A stretch of DNA of 64,000 bases from Rhyacophila brunnea. Its lineage: Eukaryota; Arthropoda; Insecta; Trichoptera; Rhyacophilidae. Both the position numbers and the translations under genes were made by a program. Where the stretch lies: contig JAGYXB010001749.1 in NCBI GenBank assembly GCA_022495005.1, forward strand, positions 1,922,001-1,986,000. The letters are read 5' to 3'. Positions 45,040-57,999 of the stretch are shown here, piece after piece. The notes under the pieces were generated by a model that worked only from the letters and a program-made list of their open reading frames with translations, was not told the origin of the DNA and did not search any database. Each line of letters begins with the position of its first letter. Positions within the stretch are counted from its first letter, which is position 1.

Positions 45040-48000
45040 AAGTTTACCTCATATTTTTCCACACCCGAGATCTGTACCCGTTTTATACCACACCCGATAC
45101 TGTAAGCCTGTTACCACTAATTTTGTGTTCCCTGGTGTATTATAAGATATTAAAATAATTCGATGTGGAATTATGGCAGCGTTTAAGATAGACATCCTTC
45201 TCATGCGGCTTCTTGCCCGCCACTTATGAGTGAGTACATACAATCCTCAATAAACCCAGGCGAAGCATGCGTCACTATGAGAATATAGATGCAATGTAAA
45301 TTAGATTACCTACTTCTTGTAATGATTTTTAAGTAAATAAAAAAAACCAAAGAGCTTCTAATATTTTTTAATATATTTTTTGACATTACTTTGTAAAAAT
45401 CTCTAACCAAATTGAAGTTTGAAATAGTATTTAGTTACCATTCATGACAATGCTTTTATTCAATAGTTGTGTGCTTTATGGAGAAATGGATGAAGAATTT
45501 CAGGATTCAGGCTACCATAGTTTTAAGTTGTAGACTTGTAGAGCATGTACAAGACTGACTCCTGGCTGAAGTAACTTCAGTACAAATCAGTACCATTGTT
45601 CTGAATGATTGTATGATAGGAAAAAGTTCCATATCTCCAACAGAAGAGATGCAAAACCATTAATTATTACATTATGACTTATGACAGATACGTAAAAAAA
45701 TCTACAGTAATAATAAATATTTTTAAATTCCATCAAATACCATCGGTCGATAGTATTAATATTATAAATATTTTTATATCCCATACATTCGGACATTCTA
45801 GATAATTTGACTATTGATACAAATAAAAACTTAATTTCTATTGAAAAATGTTTCTTAAATGGTATATAATAATAGAGTTCTGTTAACAGAAGTTTTCTAT
45901 CACTCATCAGAACAAGACATTTATTTTAAACACTTTCTTGCGTCATGGACATTCTCATACACGTATGAGAAAGAAGACCACAACAATATGTCGTTTTTCT
46001 CACATATTAATAGAAAAAAAAATTAACATTTTTGACATGCTAAATTCTTATATTGACAGAATATAAATAATCGCTCGGTCATCCATAAATGATGGTCACA
46101 TGATTATGGTATTTTTTTACCCTCTACCCCGATATCATATTTCATCAAATGTTTTACCCCCCTGTTAATTTATGTCACATTTTTGAATCCTACTTTGAAC
46201 TGATTATTAAAAAATATATTAATCAAAAATGATTTTAATTTCACAATGATATCGTCACTGTTCTGGCAGAAGACACTAATTCGAAAAAATGACATATTGA
46301 GTTAGTTATACCAAAATGTTCCTTATTTCAAACTTTACCGTCTGGAAACCCTCTTAATAAATAAACAGTCTTTATTTTAAAGTCATCCTTTTTACGATTA
46401 CTTAATAAACTCACATGATAGACCATTTCAAACATTTTAACAACTTCAAAGTCAAATTACTCAAAACTAGTATTCTCCAGTTAGTGTGTTCTGCCAGAAC
46501 AGAGACGATATAACCTCCCCATCATCAGACCCCCTCCCCTATTAAGATGTGAGGTCATATGAGTTGCCTAGAGTCATAACTCACATATTCCAAAAATCGA
46601 GTTTTGAGATAATAGAAAAAACCACTAGAGCACTCTTTTTTGTAATTGGAAGAAAAGTATTGAACTCCCTTTAATATTATTGATGAGTGAGTGAGTCGAT
46701 TTGGATTATTTTTTAAAAATATATAAAATACTTCTAAGGCTGCAGACACTCAGCACACTATGAGAAATACAGCTTCCTGATTGCTTAGAAAGGCTTTGAT
46801 GACAGAGCTCACATTATTCACCGAAAAATGTGGTTATGACACAACAGTCAAATTTGTCAACGATTTTCACATGGTTTAAAGTGACTTTTGATAACCAACT
46901 ATTTTTCTTTATATAAATTAATGCCTTTAGAAGCACTTGGTATATTTAACTCATAAATGAGTGAATTGCAAAATGTGAGTTATGGACTGTAGGTGATTTA
47001 TAATATGGATGACTCCTAATATTAAAACCCGAACATTCCATGGATTTTTATTAAAACAAATATTACATATTAAACAATGAATAGAAAATTCAGATTCACC
47101 TAAGTATATTGAATAATTTTATTAAAACAACATAGACAGATTCAAACAAATATAAATTAGTCCATATACCAAAAAAAAAAACAGATTACTCGTCCACAAA
47201 TAATATAGATCTATGATTTTATACATAATATTAGGTATATCCATTCTTAGAATTCCATGTTAATTTTCACTAAAAATTCTAGCATATTGTTATAATAATT
47301 AATAACTGGCAACATAAAAAAACATATTTTTTAAATTTATCCTCAAAATTATTTTAGCACCGTACAATTAATTTTTTTGGCATCATTGTGTAACAATTTC
47401 ACAATATTTAACTTATAACCATTTAAAAAAAATTGATATGCTGGCAATATTTATTTTACATTAGAATAAATTAAAAATTCTAAGTTCTACTTCTACTTAT
47501 AAAATATAAATTATACACCGTAACAGTCCCTCTTTTCCTCGGGTTATACCAAACAAAATAATAAGCTGTAGATATTTAACATACCGACTGTAGAAAGGGA
47601 AAAGGGCGTAACCCTTAGTTTTTTTCAAAATAGGTTTTATTGTATAATAATGTTGTACACCACTAAATACACGTTGTGTCCAAAGGATTTAAACTGAAAA
47701 TGCTGATTTATTATCTAAATTTAGCTTAGCAATTAAAAAAAAAGGATGACATGACGTGAGAAAAACAACTTGTTTTTTTTTAATTAACTCGATAATTAAT
47801 ATCAGATTAGGGATGTAAAAACCAATTTATTAATTATCATGCACTTCCAGGTTATGCATATTTTGTATTTTAACTTTGACAGAAAACCATAACAAAAACG
47901 TTTTTGTGCCTCCGGTAAAATTTGATTTGTGTGGATTACACACTTTTTCGTTTCCAGTCGATACATAGTTTGAAAACTCTTCAGAGAAAATATATAACCA

Positions 48001-48300
48001 ATAAAAAAATCTTCGAAAAATTTGCGCCCGTGCACATTGACCACAATAGGCATCTGATTGCGATAAATTTAAACTAATGGCTCCTACAATACTCTCTGAA
48101 GCGCTTTCTAAATTGAGATACTATTGGAAATCGGCTTTTGTTTGTTGAATAAAATATCTGTAGATATTTATTACGTTGACAGGGAAATAAAAGGTATGTG
48201 GTAATTTTTTGTGTTATTGACATTTAAATCTTCTGGAAATGGTCAAAAATTTATGAATATTTAGGGGAAATATACTCCCTATATATATAAATATGGAAAA
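45040..48300. other. AT-rich intergenic DNA, no gene seen
   Basis: Only short AT-rich frames without recognisable motifs. Nothing named. Confidence 0.4.
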
Positions 48301-48384
48301 TAATGTTGTCAAGTGATTTTGATTATATGAGGTGTACATTAAAATAAACTAATACGTCGATTTCCTAGTCCACATAATGTAGGG

Positions 48385-48465
48385 TTGCTGCCAAAAGTTG
48401 GTAAGTCAATAGTTTACGTATTTAGAGTTAATAACGGATTATGTGTCTATATATAAAAGAAACTA
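48385..48465 (+). repeat. Dispersed repeat shared with 53008-53090
   Basis: 'gctgccaaaagttggtaagt' and 'atttagagttaataacggat' match 'gctgccaaaaattgataagt' and 'atttagagttaacaacggat' at 53010-53078 in the same orientation and spacing. Non-coding, origin unknown. Confidence 0.6.
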
Positions 48466-49702
48466 AATTATATGCATTAAACACAAAAACATTGTTAACC
48501 ACAAATATATACAATTATGGAAATATCCGTTTTTGAAATAGATATTTCTTATAATATACATCGATGAATATTGAATACTGGATGTAGGTATTCCTGAGGT
48601 TACTAAGTACACTTCTTCTGTTGTGACATTTCTTTACAAGATGCCAGTGTGTGTCATGAATGGCATGACAATAGCTCTTCGGCCATAAAGTAGAGACTAT
48701 TACGTATACACGTAAATGTAAACTAAAGAAAAATTTACATACTATGTACGTACAGATATGACGTTAAATAAAAGCAGATATATTAACACGGTCATAATTT
48801 TGTATCCATTTGTTGTTATGATAGAGAGATGAGTCTTGGTAATTTTATTTGAATATTAACAACGTAATTTTGATAACCAGTGGCGAAGAATATCTGTTTG
48901 AGGGAAGTATGTAAGCAATGGGCAACCAAAAAAATAGTGCACACCCAGACAAATCATACTTACAGCAGTTAAGAAGATAATAATATGACATAAGTGATGA
49001 ACACACTAATGACAATGTACCTGTGAAATCAGTTGTGTATTTTTTTTTAAATTCTTAGGAGACATAAAATATTGAACTAATTAAATAATAAATTACTAAT
49101 GATAAATGATTAATATATTTTTATTCATATATCATTTTTGAATCATTTAAAAAACAATTTTATTCGAGTTTCGAACCCTCAGCAAATATAAATGTTCACT
49201 AAAATATGCATCGGCTTGGGCTCTTACAGATTCCTGAGGAATTCCTCCACATTTTTACAAGACTTCATTGAAATTATACAGATGTCACTGTTTAATTTTG
49301 CATAAATATTAATCGAATTGTAATTGTAATTCTGTACCCTAGAACTGAACTATATTAAGTGCCATATCCAAAATTTCTCAGTAGAGCCATTTTAAGTTTA
49401 TTGAAATGTATTTTTTCTTCTGTATTAAAGTTTTGGCAAAAGTTTTATAGTTATTATTTTTTTTTGAGAAGACATTTGATTATTTTATATACTTATCACA
49501 GTCTATGTGAATATTTCAGTGTTTTAACTTAGTTATATTGAAAATAAACACTTAATACTATTTAGCTTTAAGAAAAAAATATTATGTTACTTTTAGCACT
49601 GCTTCAAATAGTATTATGTGCCATTAACATTCAGTGAAGGGATATATTATGTTGACTAAAGTACACTCAATATTGATTTAAAAATGTATATTAATTAATA
49701 AT

Positions 49703-51083
49703 ATTACAAAAATAATGTATGTTTTAATAATAATCTCGAATAGTGGGATTGCAAAACTGGAAATTTATTAATATGATCTCGAACATTTTGTTTAATAAAT
49801 TCTGGTATTTTTGTTGATGGCGGTTGCTTTCCTCTTTCATCGTGTTCAACATTTTCCTCCAACAGACTTTTTAGATAGTGCAGTAGTAATAAATGTTTTT
49901 GAAATATTTAAGGTATTTAAAAAAAATACTTTGCACACTTTAATAGACTGACCATCTAATTCAAAGTAGTATTGACGTGTATGATTTCTTTTATTGACCC
50001 TTTTATCATTTGTTATTCTCTTCCTTTTTATCGGTGCGGACTTTACATTTAACGCAACAAATTGCCGTTTGTGGTCAATGTTTTTTCACTTTTCCAAAAT
50101 GCCTTGTGAATTTCATTTCTATGATGAGCTGAAAAATGTATGGAACATTTAAGGCGACATTCTGTCTTGCAGGGTGCAAGAACTCTTTGTGCTGGGATAG
50201 TTTGTGTTTTAGTCGTACGTTCCTCTCCTGCTGCTACTTTTTGTTTTCTAATGTTATTTTTCCAATTTAATGTATTTCTCTATCTTTTTTTCCTTTTCTC
50301 ACATTCAGTTGTGCTTCGTCCAGGATATCAGTCAAATTTTGATTATCTGTATCTGAAATTTACGAAATTGATATATTGATACATCTGATTCAGAACCATT
50401 CTCGCTTTGATGGTAATCAGAATCGTCAGCTATACAATCTTCATCGATATATGTAGATGTTTCATGTACAATATTGATGTTATCGCATTGGAGAAGATCT
50501 GAAGTCTCGGAAGCGAGAGTGGGTTGTATTGGTTCAACCGATGTTTCCAACACTTCATAGTAAACGATGTTACCACTCTGAACAAATGCATACAGATTAT
50601 CATCACACACAATATCACTATGGCTTATTTCTTGATAACCAGCCACAGTTTTGTCGACATAAATCAAGTCATCTAGGGGTGCATTTATTTGCCTTTCAAT
50701 TGATGAACTCCATGCATCTAAAACGAAAATGACCCATTATCAATCTTAAAAAATAAAAATATGAATACTGTATTTTTGTTTCACGGATCTTTTGTCAAAT
50801 CAAATTAATGGATTTAATAGTATGACATTCGGCTAATACAAAATTAAACAATACTATTTCCAAACTCGAATAATCGAGCTACACTATTATCTTAAATATC
50901 AGCCAGGTTTAACATATAATTTAATAACATTGTTTGATTTCATAAAACTGATTATAAATTCCTACCTTTCGTTTCTGAATAGTTGTTTGACAATGCGGTA
51001 CCTAGTAGTTCATCACAGTCATCAATAATATTATTGGTTTGTATTTTCACTAAGTCCAGAATACGTTTACTTCTCTCCAACAT
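49703..51083 (-). pseudogene. Broken copy of an unnamed multi-copy insect protein family
   Basis: Exon 1 51083-50966 starts MLERSKRILDLVKIQTNNII and splices in phase 1 (donor gtagga; acceptor ttttag) to exon 2 from 50717, an acidic region (DDLIYVDKTVAGYQEISHSD ... DEDCIADDSDYHQSENGSES). Further pieces follow in shifted frames: LNWKNNIRKQKVAAGEERTT, LAPCKTECRLKCSIHFSAHH, RNEIHKAFWK (about 50290-50095); HKRQFVALNVKSAPIKRKRI, RQYYFELDGQSIKVCKVFFL, NTLNIS (about 50080-49870); VEHDERGKQPPSTK, INKFPVLQSHYSR (about 49850-49730). The Cys pattern PCKTEC..KC, the 'vCK.fFLnTL.I' block and 'HI..FP..qSHYsR' belong to a family I have seen many times in insect predicted proteomes (possibly transposase-derived), for which I know no name. 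At least one stop and two frameshifts; probably dead. Confidence 0.65.
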
Positions 51084-53007
51084 AATTGTAATTAACTATT
51101 CTTATTTGGAATAAATTTTTCAATGCAAAACTGTTTCAAACATTCGCACAAAGGAGTTAATACAACAAAAATGTGCGGTCGTCTGTCAAGTGTCAAACAT
51201 TGTTCGTACTAACTCCGCAAGATAGCACTTAATACTGTTTAATTGTATTGGTTGTTTTGACTGAGTGGACTTAATATCAATAAATAACAAAACACCCACA
51301 ACTAAAGAGCATTAAAAGACTTTAGTATTCTTTGATTCCAAAATCAAGGTGCACTTAATATTCTTTAAAACGCAATATCTCAGGAAATAATTGATACAGG
51401 AGTTAATACTGTTTACCATGGGAAAGAAGAGGCAAAATCATGAAGTTTAGTGCAATAAAGTGACTTTTGAAAATTTTGGAGTTAATACAGTTTGGTTCTA
51501 GGGTACAGAATTAGATACATGATTTCTTTGTGAGTCAAAGTAAATGTGAAATGTTAATTAACCATTAAATAATAACTTAGTAAGGAGACTTTGCCATTTG
51601 TATGTACTATTTATTTAACAAAATCAATGTAAATTATTCACTTGTCACATGGCAAAAAAAAGATTACGAGAAGGTACCTATATATGACCATGTCAAATCA
51701 GATATACATTAACTTAGATTAAATGCACAGTTTGAAGATAATTCAGTAAGAAAATACTTAATATTATCAGATATTATTAAAAAAAAACACTTATATAAAT
51801 ACAATGTGCAAAAATTTTATAACTTATGAATAAATATTATATATTTAGAGTATAAAAAATACAGGTGTTTATATTCATTAAAAAAAAACTGTAAATTGAT
51901 CTTCCACTGAAGGGATGTGACTGCGATGCAATCATTAAAAATAACCACTTTTGTGTTGTCAGTGAATTGTTTGCATGCATTTTGTACAAACCGATCATAC
52001 AAGCCGATCACATCGAAACCTGTAACTGACTGTGGCAATTGATCATGCCAGTTGCCTGTGACAATGGCGCAATGCTATAACTTTTAACAGGGTGTTATTA
52101 TTTTATCAACCAGAAAAATATGTTTGTTACACGTGTTTTAACATATGTTTAATTTATCTTTCGATTATCATCTACATCTTTTAATTTACCTTTTTAATTT
52201 CAGAGTTATCAGCTGTTTAGTTACATTTGTCGAGTTTACACTGACGGACCTGGGTCCCAGTCATCTAATGGAGGCCCTATCAAAGCATCCATATTTTCAA
52301 CATTATGCCGGCTTCCTTCATTTGAACATAATATAAATTATAGAAAACGTTGTTTCTGCTTACCCAACTACTAAGTTGTTTGACGCAGTTTATGGCCACC
52401 ACAAGGAGGTGAAGGGGGCCCTATCTTGGGGGCGCAGCCTGACGGGTCGACCAGATGCGACCAGTGAGATAAACACACATCACAAATTTTCTCTCATAAT
52501 CATGCTCTCTAATAGTAAAAAATAGTGGCCTGTGGTGTAATTTTACTTCAAGGATATTAACATTTTAAAATGTGTTTGTGTGATACAATTTTTGATTTAT
52601 TTTGTGTTGATACTCGACAACTCTATAATTCCAGTAGACGTATTAAAAAATACGAAAAATCTCTCAAGATACACTGAATACCTACCCTTTATTTTGCCTC
52701 AAACACTATTTGGATAACGCTACTGTTGAGAGTCACACTGCCTTTGACCTTAGCGATAGGTAGGAGAGTTCGTCAAAGATCCTGGCAGGAGATCCGCTTC
52801 AGGTTTATGAAGCGGCGAGTGAGGTTAGTATAGGCCTGGTGAACGTGAAATATACTTCAGATTGTTTTTATTTTGAACAGTGTTCCTTCGATAATGTTAG
52901 TTAAATCCTACGTTTTAGAAAAATTATACAGGTATTAAAGGATTAAGCACTAGTTCAGCGACTTTTAGCTGGCACTGGCTGTATTCAGTTTCTTCATATC
53001 CTCCATA

Positions 53008-53090
53008 ACAAATAGGTTAAGGCTGCCAAAAATTGATAAGTCGATAATTTAGATATTTAGAGTTAACAACGGATTATGTCTATATTATAT
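53008..53090 (+). repeat. Dispersed repeat shared with 48385-48465
   Basis: Second copy of the short repeat described at 48385-48465; lies about 350 bp beyond the stop codon of the isomerase gene. Confidence 0.6.
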
Positions 53091-53436
53091 AAATATGTAT
53101 GCTAGAAAAAATATTCAAGGTCATCCGATATATAGAATATGCACATAAAGCACAAAGAAATTAGCATTCTGCTTCATTTTAGTGGGCATGTCAAACTTGA
53201 AATCGCAATTACTCCATAACATGATTTCGAAGACTTACCAACTTTTCACAGTAACCCACCCCACAAATTATAATGTAACATTGCTATTTTATACACGTCG
53301 TCATGTGCAACAAACAAATGTTTGTGGTGCTGTGGAATTATTATTTGCGATATCTTTTCTAATTACATCACAGTCATGTTGTTTCAGTGGAAGAACGGCT
53401 CAAGTCAGATTATCGTGGCATACAATAATACAACAG

Positions 53437-55041
53437 TTAAGACTCATTGACGAATTTTTGAATGGTTTTATTATCCTGACACATGTGCAGTTGGTGGAGG
53501 TTGTCCCACCAGAAACGGAGCCGGTGCTTCAGGACCAGTTTGAACCACGGCGATATCGGGGCTTCGAATTTAGAGATGTATCTGAAATGGCAAACACGGA
53601 AATATTCTTATGATAAACTTATTCAGTAATAATAATGGATGTGAATTGATGACAATTTAGTTCATTGTAACCAATAATTTTACTATTGGGCTAGTAACAA
53701 AAATAATTTTTTAGAGTTTGTGCATTGTGTTTTACTTGACGAAATCAAACGCGATCAGAGGTCTTTACACGTTACTACATAAATAATATATTTTTATTTC
53801 TGTGTTAGCGGTCCGCAAAACATTCCTCCTATTTTCAGTGGTCCGCAGGTGTAAAAAGGTTGAGAAGAGACTCTAAACCACCTGGGTCAAATTTTATCAG
53901 CACTTAATTGCAATCTTTATATTATTAATTTTAGCATGATACTCACAGCTCTAGTTCATTTTTTGGTACATAGCACACTTCCGAAATTTCATCGCGGTTG
54001 GGCTCTAAGTAGACGTCTTTCTGCATGAAGATGATGTAATCCATTTCGTGCTCTCCCCACTTTCCATCGCCGGCGTCAAAATAATGAAATTTGGATAGAA
54101 TCGTGAAATCTGACGCGGACATCTGAAAATTTAAATAAAATAAATCGTATCACCAAATTTAACTGTAAATTAAAAGAAATACTCAACTTCCTATTCGTCG
54201 TGAAAATGGTAAGTTTTAGTTTTCTTTTGGACACTCATTGTAGTCATCGTCAAACTAATATCATACATGCTTTTCCCTCCACGGCCACGTCTCCACAACT
54301 GTTGTTCAGGGGTATTCCATAACGTAACGAACATTAGGCACCCTTCAATGTTGTACTGAGTGTCCCAGTAGCAACTCCCCATGACCTTGGTTGGTGTTCA
54401 CTAAAGTGTGTGCGATTCCTATTTTGATATAATATATAACCATCAATCCTCGATGAGGAAGGACCTTCTCGCTCGCCGTGAAATGATGCAAACTTTTTGA
54501 AAGCTGAGAAATTGTCCCTCGTAGATATCAAGTCGCAATGGGCGACCAGTCCAACTGATGGTCGGAACAACTTGAGAAACTCTTCCCTTTCAACCGACAT
54601 ATGGGGACATATTCTCATACTGTGCAAAGAGCCTACTGTGCGATGGTAAGGGGAAAGTACGACTCAGTTTAAAGCGCAGGGATTCACATATTATCCTCTT
54701 ACTCTCACTCTTGAGTATGGTTTTAATGGGTTAAGCTAGCCAATAACCATTTCTTGCAAATATATGTACGTGTGAGATTCTATTGGTAAAATGGTTCAAT
54801 ACTTAGGCCATTGAAGAGTTAAAGTGCGATGGCGCAGGACAGAGAGGCATACTGCAATTTGGTACGAGGACTCCATGTAAAAACTATGAAGAATAGGAGA
54901 CGACATATTTACTTGTTCCGTCGGGATACCGAGCTCATGATGAAGGCGTCTTTGGGCAGCAGTGATAATGTTTTCTTCTGCATTTCCTATCCAGAGCGGA
55001 TGACTGCAGCACGCGTTTGTGTATACGTCGGGAAATGTCAC
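53437..55041 (-). CDS. Isopentenyl-diphosphate delta-isomerase, last three exons
   Basis: Type I isomerase interconverting isopentenyl and dimethylallyl diphosphate in the mevalonate pathway (in insects a route to juvenile hormone and other isoprenoids). Exons, minus order: 55041-54913 (acceptor cacag, donor gtaaat), 54122-53947 (acceptor ttcag, donor gtgagt), 53581-53437 (acceptor ttcag, stop TAA 53439-53437); 149 C-terminal residues joined in phases 0 and 2. Seen: [17 protein letters not shown] with the catalytic Cys, the Nudix-like [28 protein letters not shown] with the catalytic Glu, [19 protein letters not shown] typical of the C-terminus. The loop after SHPL is shorter than in vertebrate enzymes, and there is no usual dHdkI..M-like end. 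About 75-80 N-terminal residues (the HRAFSVF-type part) are missing from the window; they may lie beyond 64000 or have been lost. All three exons are open with good splice sites. Confidence 0.88.
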
Positions 55042-56189
55042 CTGTGAATTAATTGTTAGTTATACTATTTCATCGACGACTCGGAATATTATTAAAGAGG
55101 TTACGTTCTGCTGCCTATTACGACAGCTAGACACAAAGAAACAAACTTACAGGATGTAGCAATCTGGGTGATGTTTTAGGGTTGATACATGAGGTTATTA
55201 CTCAGAGGTGTCATACGCCTATCAGAAGGATGGTGCAGCTGTGGGGAATTTATCACCAATTTACCAATTCTATTTTTATGGGTGTGCGACACCTCTGCTT
55301 ATAGATCTCCCAGCCAGACTTGGTGCAAACACAGATTGTGTGTATTGGTGCATTTCTGAGGCAACAGGCGTTGCGCAACGTCTACGAAAAACAGCTTTTG
55401 TCTTGCTTACGCCTACTAATTGAGCTTATAGCGAAAAGAACACAACCTGGGTATACGTTGATGTCGATTTAAAATATTGAAATTTCCTGTTTGTAAACAA
55501 TGCGTCTGTGTGAGTATTGTCTTCGCCTCGACTCATGTTAACACATCTATACCCCTGCGAAATATCCCCACGTTGAACTGGTCCTCTTGACCGTTAACTT
55601 CTGAAATTTGTAGTGTAGTGCTAAAATAGATTGATTTCAAAATTAAAAAATGGATTACTAGATCAGTTATTCCATATACACCGAGAAATAAACTATATTC
55701 ATGATATCCTCGGTAAAATAAATCGAAGAAAATGAAGACGCTAAAAATATCGAAACTATGACAGCGCGGCCAATATGGCTGATATCCAAAGTTTACATGC
55801 ACGGTTTGCACACATACAAGCGAGCGCGTTGCCGCATTTGTAATACACAGGGCTGAGTATACGCTGCTATTTTTACGATGACAGATATAATCACTAAAAA
55901 ATCATCGACACTTGTTCAAAGATAACATTCGTAAGTCGTAAACTCAAATTATTTTATTACCGCTTCAAATCATAATATATTTATTTTCATCGCCATAAAA
56001 TATTTCTAATGTTCGTCATCAATGCTATAGTCAACACTTAACTGAATAACTGCCGCCAGCGTCTTAGGACGCTTTTGTATTCTGAGAACAAAGGGCACTT
56101 AAACAAAGGACACAAAAACACTTAAAACGCAATATATCGGGCGAGGTTGATGTTTTGAATAATTCAAACATATTGCCCACACAACGTCA

Positions 56190-56420
56190 TCTCTTAGCCT
56201 GTGGGCCTCGTAGGGGCGGCCAGGTCGAGCGGAGCCAAAAAATGTATGGGGACCACCATGAAAGCGCGGAGAGTGAGCGGTAGACAGTCTGGCCGCTCGT
56301 CGAATTTGCAGCGTTTCGAGCGGCTAGCTAGCGGTGTGTCAAACAAAATTGACTGTTCCCCTCGCCCTTCCTTTCCCCAACTTCAAAAAACATCTGCAAT
56401 TGGTAGCGTTAGGTAGCCGC
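56190..56420 (+). other. GC-rich patch with an open frame of 71 codons
   Basis: Markedly richer in G+C than its surroundings. The frame 56201-56416 is basic and Ser/Arg-rich without recognisable motifs. It may be a CpG-rich mobile element end ('ggggcggccaggtcgagcgg' with 'gacagtctggccgctcg' as loose inverted repeats). No function assigned. Confidence 0.35.
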
Positions 56421-57744
56421 TGCTATGAATCTTTTGGATCACAAAATAGTTTGTGTTTTACGCGCGTCTTAGTTTGCTATTCATTTTTATTTGAAGGAAA
56501 ATAGGTACCTACTAAGCCCATATTATTATAAATTACACTAGCATGTACCTATACTTTTAAGTTTTTTTTTTTTAATATGTACAGGTATAAATAATCTAAT
56601 GCATTTAAGTTTTGTACTATGTATTCCATTTGAGTCGTTTTTTGCGACCCGGTTTTTGACTTACGGCATCTTCAGGCACTATGGTAAATAAACACTGTCA
56701 ATAAATGCAGTTAATTATATCTTATATAATAAAATTAATACAACAAAGTAGGTACCTACCTATTGAGTCAAGATTACCTACATATTGCCTGAAGATGTCG
56801 AATGCAGAGATGCAGAATTCCTCCAACTCACACGTACGTGTACATATAAAAAATAAACCACCAATATTATGTGTCATCACTGTCATCTTCAATAATAATT
56901 GGATAGGGAAATAGATACGTTGTTATTGTTATTAGGTACGTTGGTAGTATTCTTTATCAAGTCTCTAAACCCGCCACTGATATAGGTACACTGATGAAAT
57001 TTATTTACGATAGTTTTAGATTTAAAATGCACATTAACCTTGGTTTTGATATTAACCTTTCCCTTACCATGGTAAAAAAATTACGCCCGTTCCCATGCCG
57101 TCCACTCAGTATCCCGATAGAAATTTGGCATTTTAAGGCATTTTAAAAGCTAATTGATTGCTTCAAAAGGTAAAGTATGTTTTTAAATACTATTTAGTCA
57201 TCGTTTAACATGTTATTCTGTGTATATCACATGCAATTATCTTATAATCGTGTATAATAATCGGACATCAATAAATGTACGTCATAACCAAACCACGGTG
57301 TGTCTCGATCTGTTTTAAATGGAACAACGAACACACGCTGTCATTTCACGGAGAGTGGGGATGGCTAATTCATCCGAAGCGGACGAGGGTGTTGTAAGGT
57401 AGAATAACACGTGTGCAGGCGTTCGTTATTACGTTCGCCACATAAAATAATAGATACCTAGCATATTATGAAATAATATTGGCTTCGATATATTTTAATG
57501 AACACATTAAGTTTTATTGCTTACATTTTGTCCAATATATAGTGGACAAAAACATATATCTAAATATATATCAAACTCAAAATTTTATGAAAACCTTTTT
57601 AGGGCTTCTGAAACTAGGCGCTTCACTTGAAGAGTTAAAAAATACCAACAACATGACGTGTAATAATAATATGTATTTTATATTTAACGAAAAGAGAAGT
57701 ATGAATGAAAAAGTGTGCACAAAATTGTAGGATTGCCCAAAGCG

Positions 57745-57935
57745 TACCGAAACTATTATGGTTTTATTTCGGCCTGGGTTTATCTGATTTTTAAAAACTA
57801 TATAACACCATATTATGTAAATTATTGTAGTATTAGTTCAATAAAAACAAATAGGTACGTATGACTCACAATGCACTATTTATGTTGGATCTTAACAGTC
57901 TACCTCCACACTTCACCACTGAGAAATAATATAAT
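57745..57935 (+). repeat. Dispersed repeat shared with 22250-22437
   Basis: See 22250-22437. The repeat ends near 'ttcaccactga'. Confidence 0.55.
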
Positions 57936-57999
57936 AGTATATTATTATGTATATACCTACATCAGATTGAGTATGATAATATTTATTTATATAATAATA

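Noticed and set aside
53182..53613. 143-codon plus-strand ORF
   Set aside because: It is the antisense shadow of the last isomerase exon (53581-53437), whose minus-strand reading gives clear family motifs.
54334..54627. 97-codon minus-strand ORF within an isomerase intron
   Set aside because: No recognisable motif, and it lies between two well-joined exons; possibly a repeat-derived frame.
55208..55423. 71-codon plus-strand ORF
   Set aside because: Fairly normal composition but no motif, no splice context and no start evidence; not enough to report as a gene.
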